From the NCBI GenBank assembly GCA_034687125.1, contig JAQGBZ010000639.1, positions 1 to 23,821 of the forward strand: a stretch of DNA of 23,821 nt. The letters run 5' to 3'. Positions 1 to 9,084 of the stretch are shown here, in pieces (position 1 is the stretch's first letter; every line of letters starts with the position of its first letter). Made by a program: the position numbers and the translations under genes. Origin of the DNA: Neelides folsomi (lineage: Eukaryota > Arthropoda > Collembola > Neelipleona > Neelidae). The notes under the pieces were generated by a model that was given only the letters and a program-made list of their open reading frames with translations, did not search any database and was not told the DNA's origin.

Positions 1-3000
1 TTTAACAAACACATAATTGATAATCCAAATAACCGAAGATTCATTTACTATTCGTCTGATGATGAAAGTATAAATTATTTAAATAATAGAGAGAAGTTAA
101 ATAAAATTAAATTAATTTTGGATCGCAATAAAAATTTTGAAAATATTTTAAAAATCGACAAAAATCCTTTAGTGTTGGCAATGAAGTTATCAGATTTAAA
201 TACAACCAAAGATTTAATTAAGAACATGATTGGGTTTATTGATACTGATCAATATGATTTAACTCCTTTGCATTACGCTTCATATTTTGGATATTTGGAA
301 ATTGTTAAGTTGCTTTTGACAAATCCAATTGTCAAAGTAAATAACGGTGATTATAAGAATATGACTCCATTGCATTTTGCATCTTCAAGAGGTCAGGTAA
401 AAGTTGTCGAAATATTAATTAAAGCAGATGCAGATTTGGAAGCTTTAAATTATGATGGAAGGACTTCGCTTCATTTAGCTATTTCAAAAGGTCATACTGA
501 AATCGTTAAAATGTTACTATCTCAAAATGCCACTATAAACAAAACTGATAAAAACGGCTGGACTTTGTTGCACGAAGCAAGTTATAATGGTAACGCAGAA
601 TTAGTTTTATATTTATTAGAAAAAGGAATAAGTCCTAATGCACGAGATATAAGTAAAAACTCACCTCTACATTCTGCTACATCTCAAGGCAAAAGAAATG
701 TTGTAAAAATACTATTTGAAAATGGAGCGACTTTGTCTGAAAACGACATAGAAAATGGAATACCTTTAGAATTAGCAATAAAATCAAGCGACATTGAAAT
801 ACTCCAATTATTGAAGAATAATAACATTAATTTTAATTTACCTTTTAGTATAAACAAAGAAAAAATCAAAAAATTCCCTCTGTGCATTGCAATCATAAAT
901 AAACAAAATGAGTCAGCTTTGTTTTTAATCCATAATGGAGCAAATGTGAATGCAAAAGACGAAAATAAATATCCTGTATTACATATAGCCGCAAAAATTG
1001 GAAATGATAGTATTGTAAATTTGTTAATTAAAAGAGGAGCGAATGTCAATGCTGTTGACAATGATGGAAGATCCCCGTTATTTTATGCATCAGAGAATGG
1101 TCATCTTGAAGTTGTCAAATTTTTGTTGAGCCACAATGCCGACGTGAACGTTGTTGAGAATATACTGAAATTAACGGCTATGCTTATAGCAGTAGAAAAT
1201 AACCAAACCCAAATTGTCAAATTGCTCCTTGATAAAGGAGCTAAAATAGAAGCCAAAGAAAGAATTGATAAATCCAGATCTTTGCATATTGCATCAAGAA
1301 AAGGATATATGAAAACAGTTCAACTTTTGACCGAGAGAGGGGCCGATGTAAATGCTCAACAAGTAAATGGTTGGACGCCATTGTACATATCAGTAAAATA
1401 TGGTCATTTAAATATTTCAACTTATCTAATAAATAACAAGGGCGATGTAAACATTCTGACAAATGATCACAAAACACCTCTACACAGCTTCAAAAAATGA
1501 ATATTTTGAAATAGTTCAACTTTTGACCGAGAGAGGGGCCTTTGTAAATGATGAAGATGAACATGGTTGGACCCCATTGCACATAGCAGCAGAGAATGGA
1601 CATTTAAATATTACAACTTATCTAATAAATAACAAGGCCAATGTAAACATTCCGACAGATGATCTCAAAACACCGTTGCACATAGCTTCAAAAAATGGAT
1701 ATTTTGAAACAGTTCAACTTTTGACCGAGAGAGGGGCCGATGTAAATGCTCAAGAAGAACAAGATTGGACCCCATTGTACATAGCAGCAGAGAATGAACA
1801 TTTAAATATTACAACTTATCTAATAAATAACAAGGCCTATGTAAACATTCCGTTTTATTATCTCAAAACACCGCTACACATAGCTTCAAAAAATGGATAT
1901 TTTGAAATAGTTCAACTTTTGACCGAGAGAAGGGCCGATGTAAATGCTCAAGAAGAACATGGTTGGACCCCATTGTACATAGCAGCAAAGAATGGGTATT
2001 TAAATATTATAACTCATCTTATAAATAACAAGGCCGATGAAAACATTCCAACAAATGATCTCACAACACCGCTGCACATAGCTTCAGAAAATGGATATTT
2101 TGAAATTGTCAAATTACTGTTAGAAGCCAATGCGCATGTTAATTCAATTAATAACAATGGTATTTCTGCATTGCATATAGCATCTAATAGTGGGAATCTA
2201 ACATTTGTGAAATTATTGCTATCCAAATGTGCCGAGATTGATGCTATGAACAATTATAATTGGACTGCTTTGTATTTCGCTATTAACAAAGGGCATCATG
2301 ATATTGTAGAATTTTTACTTGAACAAAATGCTACAGTTAATTTGTTGGATTGTGAAAGCAAAAGTCCGCTTTATTTATCTTTATTTGAAGAATATCCGAA
2401 TATTGCCAAACTTATTTTGAAGAAAAATCCAGTAGTGAATACAATGAGCAAAGAAACATATCTAACCCCATTGCATCTTTCTTCTAGTAAAGGTTACACA
2501 GACATCGTTGAAATTCTTTTACAAAATAATGCGAACGTCAATGATGTTGATGTTAAACTTTGGTCTGGTCTACATTATGCGGTAAATGGGGGATTCAAAG
2601 AAATCGTAAAAATGCTTCTAACCAAAAACGCAACTGTAAATGCTTTTGACGAAGAAAATAGAACTCCACTATATCTTGCCGTTTCTATGAAAAACATTGA
2701 AGTGGCAAATTTGTTATTAAATGTTTCAAGAATTGATATGAAAACAAAAGATAAAAAGAAACATTTTACTCCTTTACTTGAAGCGACATCTAACGGAGAT
2801 TTAAACATGGTCAAATTATTGTTGGAACATGGGGCGAGTGTTAGTTCTCTTACAAATCTCAATTGGTCTTCATTGCATCTAGCTACAAAAGTCGGACACA
2901 AAGAAATAGGGGAATTATTATTGAAGAATGGTGCAAATGTTAATGAAATTAATAACGAAGGGAAAACTCCACTTCATTTGGCGGCAGAATATGAAAGATT

Positions 3001-6000
3001 TGAATTTGTAAAGTTGTTATTGGATTACAATGCTATCATTACATTACGTGACAATGAAAATCAAACAGCTCTATACATTGCAATTAAGCAAAAAAATTAC
3101 CAAATTTCAAGTTATTTGGAAAAATTTGATAAAATTACAAATAATGAACATCCAAGAGTGTCTCAAAATATGATTATTTGGATTGTTGTGTCAACATCAG
3201 CGGTAATCCTGATCCTTTTAATTGTTATCATTTTCATATCAATTAAATATAAAAGGAAGAAACGAGAATTGAAAAGATTTTTAAACGAAGATGAAATTAT
3301 GGAATTTATGGAAGGAGAGAAAACATATCGCTTAATTGCAGTTGAAGAAACTCAAGTGTTTAAATATAATAATGCATACGAAGTAAAAAAAGATCAACTA
3401 TTAATTAGTAAGAAAGAATATATCAGTAATTTATAACCTTCAACAATTTATAATCAATTATATTGATTATTAACCATAAGTATAATTATTAAATTGCTCA
3501 ACAATGAGTTTATACATTCAATTTTCAATGATTAACTCAATTTTACTTTTAGGTAATAAAGTTCTTGGAAGTGGAAATTTTGGTGTTGTTTGGGTTGGAT
3601 TTGTGAAGAGAGACGAAGGAAATGTTGAAGTTGCAATAAAAGTTGTAAAATCAGGTGTTGAACTTGTACAAATTAAAGCTCTTTTAGATGAATTAAAAAT
3701 AATGTCGACAATCGGAAAGCATGAAAATATTGTTTCGCTTATTGCTGCTTGTACCGAAAATATCAAAACAAGTTAAATTCCCATTATATACTATTATTAA
3801 AAGTTATTTAATTGGATTATTTTTCAATTAATTTATTATTAATATTTTATGTAATTCATTATATTTATTATTATTAAAATGATAATTTTTTATTAAGATG
3901 AAGTATATGTTGCGGTTGAATTCTGTTCAAAAGGGAATTTGGGAGAAGTTTTATTGTCAATGGATAAAAACTTTTGTTCTATTTTGATTAAGAAGAAACC
4001 AATTCCTAATGATTATGAAAATTTTAAAAGGTAATAAAACATTCTTCAATAATGAATTTTTAATTTTGAGTAATTCAAATACATTTTATTATTTATATAA
4101 TTAAATTAACACATATATATTTTATATATGCATTTTAATTTGTCGAATTTAATAATTTAGCAATAATGAAAATCCAGTCGAACTTTCTAATCAATTGATT
4201 CAATGGTCCTATGAAATTTCTTGCGGAATGGCATTCCTTAGTAAAAACAAGGTTGTAAATAAATATATGAACTAATTTTATTCGATTTTATTGGAATTAT
4301 TCTATATATTTAATATTAAAAATATTGATTCAATATTTCCTGTAAACTATAGAAAAAAAATGTTTATATAAAACTTTTTAGATTGTGCATTGTGATTTAG
4401 CGGCGAGAAATGTTTTATTAACAGCTGCAAATAAAACTAAAATTTGTGACTTTGGATTATCGCGACAATTATTTGAAGATGCAACATATACCAAAAAATC
4501 TAAAGTATATTTTAATTTAGATTTTGTACTTTTACATGATTATATTTTTGATTGAAAATTGTTAATTACATGGATCATTGATCTGTTAATTCATAAATTC
4601 ACAGTGTCCTTTGCCATGGAAATGGATGGCTGTCGAGTCTTTAGAATTCTTTAGGTTTTCTGAGAAATCCGATGTTTGGTCTTTTGGTGTCACTTTGTGG
4701 GAAATCTTTTCATTGGGGTCCATTCCTTACGCTGGTTCTCATTGGAACCCTGAATTTGTCAATTCTTTAAAAAATGGAATGAGAATGCCAAAACCAAATT
4801 ATTCATCTGAAAAAATGTCCTGTGATAATATATATATACATCTGTTCCAAATAGCTATGCCGATTCTTTGAGTCATCACTCCTCCTTCTATGTCGGTGTT
4901 ATAACAAATGCATTATACTTTTAATAATTTGAATATTTTAAGTTCCCCTATATTTTCATATTTATTGAGCGGACTTATATCAAATGCAATTATATGCATG
5001 CAATATTTAGGAGAAAAACAGTAAAATATGCCAATGTTGCATATACATATGCCCATGCAAAAATGCATAATTGTTTACCCTTTTTAATAAATTTTGTATA
5101 CAGAATCTAAATTTTATAAATAAATAGTAGAAATTAATAAGTCATCTTTTTAAAATAAATATTTATTCTTATATTTTCAATTAATTTGTAAAAGTTTTTG
5201 TTTTATCTTTTGGCATTATTAAGGCTTAGTTAACTAAATAATATGGATTTTCAGTCAATACAAAATATAACGGTATTTTAAAACAACAAACTAATGAATT
5301 CTAATGAACTATACCTGTATTAAATACCTAAACTTAATAACTCATTTAAAAAAGATCTAAATTAAGATTATAGCGAATTACTTAAGTGAATATATGGTAT
5401 ATTGCATATGTATACCTGTATACCTAGATCGAACACTTTCTAGCACAATTCCATTTGTACTTTAACAAACGTGGTGATTAACTTTGAATTTAATATAACA
5501 ATTAAATAATATACTATTTTAGTGAATATCTAATGCACAATTATCACTATTTATAAGACATAATTAATTATTTAATAGAATTTTTATTATATTTGGTTTA
5601 AATTATGCAATTATTTATCCTAAATAATCGATTTTAAAAAGAAAATTTTTAATAAATGGCCAAAATAGGCAAAACATGCACGAACGTCTGCGCTATGCCG
5701 CTAAACCCAAAAATATGCTCAACATGCCATGATAAAAATCTCAGAAGATTCCTTATTTTTATGGATCAGTTCACTTCCAAAGTTTGAATGGATATCCCTC
5801 ACAAATAAAAAATATGCCATTGCATAGAAGTCCGCTCTCTAATGATGACTCATAAAAATCGGTATAGCTATTTGGAACAGAGTATATATATATATCCATT
5901 TTTAAATTTAATATAATTGTAAAGTTTTCAATATTTTGTATTGTTTTTCCAAAAAATAAATTTATATTTTTACATTAGGTATGAGTTAATGAAAAATTGC

Positions 6001-6105
6001 TGGGAAATAAATGCCGAGGATCGCATACCATTTTCTGAAATTGGACTTTTCATACAAAATGAAATCGCTAGAGAAAAACCCCAATTAAAATATCAAAACA
6101 TTTAA
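1..6105 (+). CDS. Ankyrin-repeat transmembrane receptor tyrosine kinase (5' partial, one frameshift)
   Basis: The reading frame is open from base 1, so the N-terminus lies outside the window. Exons: 1-3407, 3553-3771, 3898-4030, 4161-4251, 4382-4504, 4605-4816, 5979-6105; phases agree throughout once a 2-bp deletion near 1485 is allowed for, giving about 1437 residues in view. About 30 ankyrin repeats (TPLHxA...G...IVxLLL type) run to 3160. A single hydrophobic helix follows (3170-3244), then a basic stop-transfer KYKRKKR, a juxtamembrane segment and a tyrosine kinase domain. Kinase landmarks: GSGNFG loop, VAIK lysine (3639), alpha-C Glu in LDELKIM, HCDLAARN (4388), DFG (4448), SDVWSFGVTLWEIFSLG. 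The sequence is closest in style to VEGFR/PDGFR/Pvr kinases, but the kinase insert is very short. The basic cluster after the helix predicts a cytosolic kinase and extracellular ankyrin repeats; about sixteen N-x-S/T sites and only three Cys in the repeats fit this, but no signal peptide is visible. The ligand and role are unknown. Confidence 0.8.
1273..2064 (+). repeat. Tandem array of four 198-bp units (two ankyrin repeats each)
   Basis: Four near-identical 66-residue blocks, each made of two alternating ankyrin repeats. One type carries QLLTERGADVNAQ and the other carries NITTYLINNKA. DNA identity is high even at silent positions, unlike the diverged repeats on either side, which indicates recent duplication or gene conversion inside the coding region. 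The unit is a whole number of codons, so copy number could change without breaking the frame. Confidence 0.9.
1485..1486 (+). other. 2-bp deletion frameshift in an ankyrin repeat
   Basis: The frame open from base 1 ends at a TGA at 1498-1500, while the same ankyrin repeat continues in the next frame. Sister copies read CACATAGCTTC where this copy reads CACAGCTTC. The spacing of the motif CAACTTTTGACC is 1321, 1517, 1715 and 1913, that is 196, 198 and 198 bp, so exactly two bases are missing from one 198-bp unit. It could be a true null or pseudogene allele, or an assembly or read error in a near-identical tandem array. Confidence 0.85.
3170..3275 (+). other. Transmembrane helix and stop-transfer of the receptor kinase
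   Basis: About 25 uncharged, Ile/Val/Leu-rich residues start at the Met codon at 3170. They are followed at once by KYKRKKRELKR. By the positive-inside rule the C-terminal kinase is cytosolic and the ankyrin block is on the other side of the membrane. This is the only hydrophobic helix in the visible protein. Confidence 0.85.
3408..3552 (+). other. Phase-1 intron joining ankyrin/TM exon to kinase exons
   Basis: The donor is A|GTAAGA at 3407/3408 and the acceptor is CTTTTAG|GT at 3552/3553. The split codon A|GT gives Ser, and the spliced product reads YEVKKDQLLIS then NKVLGSGNFG, the usual spacing between juxtamembrane segment and glycine loop in class III/V receptor kinases. Without splicing, the ankyrin frame would stop at 3434-3436. 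The clean phase and family fit are the main evidence that the ankyrin and kinase parts form one gene. Confidence 0.8.
4839..5882. mobile_element. TA-flanked inverted-repeat DNA element (Tc1/mariner-type MITE or deletion derivative) in kinase intron
   Basis: The ends form terminal inverted repeats of about 40 bp. The left end reads CTGTTCCAAATAGCTATGCC from 4842; the reverse complement of the right end reads CTGTTCCAAATAGCTATACC. Similarity continues through GAGTCATCA and recurs further in at GAGCGGACTT. Both ends abut TA dinucleotides within TATATA runs, as expected of Tc1/mariner-type insertion. The 1.04-kb body has no long open frame, so it is non-autonomous. It sits 22 bp downstream of the last kinase splice donor and accounts for most of a 1162-bp intron, while every other intron in the window is under about 160 bp. 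Confidence 0.75.
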
Positions 6106-6203
6106 ATTTCTGATAAACAGTTTTCTGGTTTTCATCAAAGAATCTCTGAAATTTATTCATTCCTTAAATATTCATACAAGTTTACCACTATGAAAGTATA
6201 CCT

Positions 6204-6209
6204 AATAAA
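6204..6209 (+). terminator. Candidate polyadenylation signal of the receptor kinase gene
   Basis: AATAAA lies about 100 bp downstream of the TAA at 6103-6105. In DNA this AT-rich the hexamer is common, so only its position supports it. Confidence 0.4.
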
Positions 6210-6370
6210 CATTTTGGATGTTCTTAAGAACATCAATTGGAACCAGGGTCTTATTACTTATTGTGAACCAAAGTTTAGTTATTTATATTTTACAGAGAAA
6301 CCGAAAACAATTTAAGCAATTTATTAAATAACCAGAAATATATGAATATTTACAGGGAGAACCCAGTTAG

Positions 6371-6424
6371 CCGAAAGCCAAGGTGCAAGTTAGCCGAATA
6401 GCCGATGTCCAAGTTAGCCGAATA
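6371..6424. repeat. Short CCGA-rich minisatellite (period about 24 bp)
   Basis: Two and a half copies of a unit of the form GTTAGCCGAATAGCCGATGTCCAA, GC-richer than the surroundings. A related but distinct CCGA-rich array occurs at the far right edge of the window. Confidence 0.6.
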
Positions 6425-6705
6425 TTTTCTTCAATATTACAACTCCTATTTAATCTTGTTTCATAACTTTTCTAACGTTTCATAACTCTCTTTGTTGTTT
6501 TCACATTGTTCTCACCTCCAATTGTGGAAAAGAACTTGACCTATAGATCAAAGTTAATTTATTATGTTTTCATTTACATTTTATTTTATAATTTATTATA
6601 ATCTTTTAAATAAATATTTATTTACTTAATGTGGGTGATGCAAGGTATGGAGGATTCAATTTGACTTGTTGAAAAGACAAAAAGTGAAGCTTACTGTTGA
6701 AATGT

Positions 6706-6739
6706 ATATAAAGTTACCACCCCACACGCTCTTTCAGCC
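6706..6739 (+). promoter_or_regulatory. Possible TATA plus initiator core promoter
   Basis: TATAAA at 6706 and a TTCAGCC initiator-like site with its A at 6736 are 30 bp apart, the expected arthropod spacing. No coding exon follows; the 164-bp-spaced direct repeat lies just downstream. It may be chance in AT-rich DNA. Confidence 0.25.
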
Positions 6740-6758
6740 TATCTTAACACACTACATT

Positions 6759-7021
6759 CGCGGTTTTCAGTGATCCCCACGGGGTACGAATCTGGGGCTT
6801 GGCAGACATGTTAGGATGACCCTTCGAAACAACATATATGAGTTTGGTGATGGGCAGTTCAGTGGGGTTAAAATAAATTTAGAAAACGTCTTCCTATCCT
6901 TATACATTACTCTTTTAAAGCTCGCGGTTTCATAGTGTTCCCCACGGTTTGGAACATGGCGCTTGGCAGACATGTTGGTAAGATCATTTTAAACAACATA
7001 TCCAAGTTTCGTTAAGGGCAG
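6759..7021. repeat. Direct repeat, two diverged units of about 99 bp, spacing 164 bp
   Basis: Units at 6759-6857 and 6923-7021 share CGCGGTTT, a CCCCACGG stretch, GCTTGGCAGACATGTT and AACAACATAT, and both end in GGGCAG. They are GC-richer than their surroundings and contain no sustained open frame. They resemble a decayed tandem unit of an unidentified repeat family. Confidence 0.6.
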
Positions 7022-7370
7022 ATCAACCTAACTTATATAAGTTTAAAAAAGCGCATATTTTGAAAATCTTTACACGCATTTTAGTACATATTGTAAAATT
7101 CACTTAACTGCTGTAACTATAATTTTACATATTGTTTAGAAAGAGTGTAGTGTAAATTTCCGATTTGAATTTAAAATCTTTTTATTAATAATATTTCAAG
7201 AATTTGATAAATTTTATATTAAGAATTTTATATTTATTTTTTATATTTAAAAAGTAAAGATATATTATTCTATGTAGGTAAAACCTTATCTGGTCATTTA
7301 AAATGGTCAAATAAATTCACTAGGATGTAGTGAGATGAAATTAGCATTTCTTGTTCCCTCCAACGAAGTG

Positions 7371-7406
7371 TATAAATACCGCTTCTTGTCTATTCGAATG
7401 TCAGTT
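7371..7406 (+). promoter_or_regulatory. Core promoter module: TATA box and TCAGT initiator
   Basis: TATAAATA at 7371 and TCAGTT with its A at 7403 are 32 bp apart, matching arthropod TATA-Inr spacing. The same layout, with similar flanking words (CCCTCC upstream, GAAGTG just before the TATA box, a CCTT-containing stretch after the initiator), recurs at 13140-13175. The only open frame nearby is a 36-codon ORF at 7499-7609, for which I see no independent coding evidence. Confidence 0.4.
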
Positions 7407-7498
7407 CCTCCTCATCCTTTGATCTCATAACAAATCTCCACTATACTTACCAATCTCATTAAAATAAATTTATTTCAAAAACATAAGAGAAAAAGGAG

Positions 7499-7609
7499 AT
7501 GACTAAAAAATTTAGAGCCCAGATCCATGTATTTATTCCCTATCAATTTACAAGCAATTACCTACTCCGTGTGCATTTCCAAAACGCTCGTGACTGTGTG
7601 ATAATGTAA
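7499..7609 (+). CDS. Small ORF of unknown function (36 aa) downstream of the TATA/Inr module
   Basis: ATG at 7499 follows AAAAGGAG and lies about 96 bp downstream of the putative transcription start at 7403. The frame runs 36 codons (begins MTKKFRAQIHVFIPYQ) to TAA at 7607. I recognise no domain, signal peptide or homologue. It is listed only because of its position behind a plausible promoter; a chance ORF is at least as likely. Confidence 0.12.
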   Translation: MTKKFRAQIHVFIPYQFTSNYLLRVHFQNARDCVIM

Positions 7610-7637
7610 ATGAAAATTATTTATGATGCTTTAATAT

Positions 7638-8464
7638 TGTTATATGAGACCTACAATGGTCTATAAAATGGTTTTGAGAACTCACGAAGGGATTCTCTTC
7701 AGTATAGGAAAGAAATTATAATAAACTGGTACTTGGAACGTATATGAAAAAAACGATTCTATAGTGGCCTCAAATAAATGAATATAATGCAATAAACGAG
7801 AACCAAAAATTTTTAAACCCCAAATAAACTTTATTGAGACTTTTCCCCACAATTCACAGGTACCCGTTTTTAACAGGCAATCCTTAGTGGATCGTAGTTA
7901 GAGCCTCCTCCCAGAAAAATATAAGGACCGAATGATCCAGAGTACAATTTCTCTTGGGCTTTTATAGGGCCCGTAATCTTACATTAGAATACAATAATAG
8001 CTTATATAAATATTATTATTATTACAATGAATCACTTGGGGTTAACAAAGATTAAATTATTTATTTGTAAATATATAATACATGTATAATTATGTGGGTA
8101 AATTTAAAGATAAGGAATAAGAAAGTTCAAAGTGGAAAGATACAATTTGCGTAAAGGAAGAAAATAGAAGGGAAATGAATAATATTTAATAAAGATTAAG
8201 ATTAGGAGTAAATTAAGCACTTGAGGTTGGCGTTAATCTCTAAGGGTCTAAAGGGTTCTGATGATTCACAACGATGACTAATCCTAAGGGTTCCAATATT
8301 TATAGTTATATCATAGCAAGTATTAACATATATATCATAGCGAATTAACTTTAGAACTTATGAATATGTACGTAGGTATAATAAACCATATAACCCGAAT
8401 TGAATGGATTTAAATTATAAGTATATAGCTATATACCGAGTGAGTATGATAGCTTTATATAACA
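7638..8464 (-). mobile_element. Solo LTR of a retrotransposon (827 bp)
   Basis: The ends form an 8-bp inverted repeat TGTTATAT...ATATAACA with TG...CA termini. The element is flanked on both sides by AATAT (7633-7637 and 8465-8469), a 5-bp target duplication typical of Ty3/gypsy or BEL/Pao integration. On the minus strand it carries a TATA box TATAAAAG (7966-7959), an initiator TCATTC about 33 bp downstream, and AATAAA at 7835-7830, giving a U3-R-U5 layout of roughly 530, 110 and 180 bp. No internal region or second LTR is present, so it is a solo LTR left by recombination. Confidence 0.72.
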
Positions 8465-8469
8465 AATAT

Positions 8470-9005
8470 ATCTTTTCCTTTCCCCTTAATTTTTATTAAG
8501 AAACATGTTTACTCGATATCTAGCTGGCTAGTTCGCCTTCAATGTCCTGCAAAAACTCATCAAGTGATGTGTCTGATGAATCTTCATTTTTCGGGCTAGA
8601 AAGCGTCTTTCATTCTGTCGTGAAGTTTCATAATGGATTTTTCTAGTGCGAGTTCCAGTTTGCACAAGTTTCTTCACTTCCTTATATGTTGTTGAAATAA
8701 TAATTCTTAGAATGGGAAGGTTAGTCAATGCTTCGTTGAGGAAAATTTTTATTTTAAAATGATTTTTACATAATTTGTGTGTAGGGCTAGATTAAAAGAA
8801 AATTACAAATGGATGGCTTCATCAGAACAGACAGCCTTATGTTCGTGTGTATTTTTTAATGTAGTCAAATTAGTAATAGATTTTATTTTAGTAATTGTCG
8901 TTTAATTCTGATTCTGATTATATTAATTATTACATAGCGTACTTAATTTTTATTAACTAAACGCTGGGCAAATTAAAATAAAACACACCTCTCCAATGCA
9001 ATATA
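8470..9005. other. Non-coding gap with no recognised feature
   Basis: AT-rich sequence between the solo LTR and the 3' end of the FAD oxidase gene. The minus strand has two short overlapping frames (one acidic, ending at 8521; one of 66 codons at 8728-8528) with no recognisable domain. I see no RNA gene, clear repeat or promoter. Confidence 0.4.
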
Positions 9006-9011
9006 TTTATT
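9006..9011 (-). terminator. Candidate polyadenylation signal of the FAD oxidase gene
   Basis: AATAAA on the minus strand, 74 bp downstream of the TAA at 9087-9085. Confidence 0.45.
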
Positions 9012-9084
9012 ATTAAATTAACGTTTATATTCGAGAAAATTTAATTATGGATTAACTATTATTTCTTTTTAAAATATTAAAATT

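Noticed and set aside
1480..1500. Programmed ribosomal frameshift at the frame break
   Set aside because: Sister repeats at the same place have the two extra bases and no slippery heptamer or structure is evident; a deletion or assembly error is simpler.
1..3436. Ankyrin array as bacterial (endosymbiont) DNA or an arthropod toxin-like ankyrin protein
   Set aside because: The array continues through a transmembrane helix and a phase-matched spliceosomal intron into animal tyrosine-kinase exons.
1463..3436. A separate gene starting at the ATG at 1463
   Set aside because: That ATG arises only from the shifted frame in the middle of an ankyrin repeat; repeat spacing shows one continuous gene with a 2-bp loss.
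8470..8490. Polypurine tract of a retrotransposon next to the LTR (minus strand)
   Set aside because: It is separated from the LTR end by several bases, and the perfect 5-bp target duplication directly at the LTR ends shows that the purine run is flanking DNA.
8521..8728. Short minus-strand frames as the end of a gene or pol gene
   Set aside because: No domain is recognisable, no supported splice partner was found, and they lie outside the LTR duplication.
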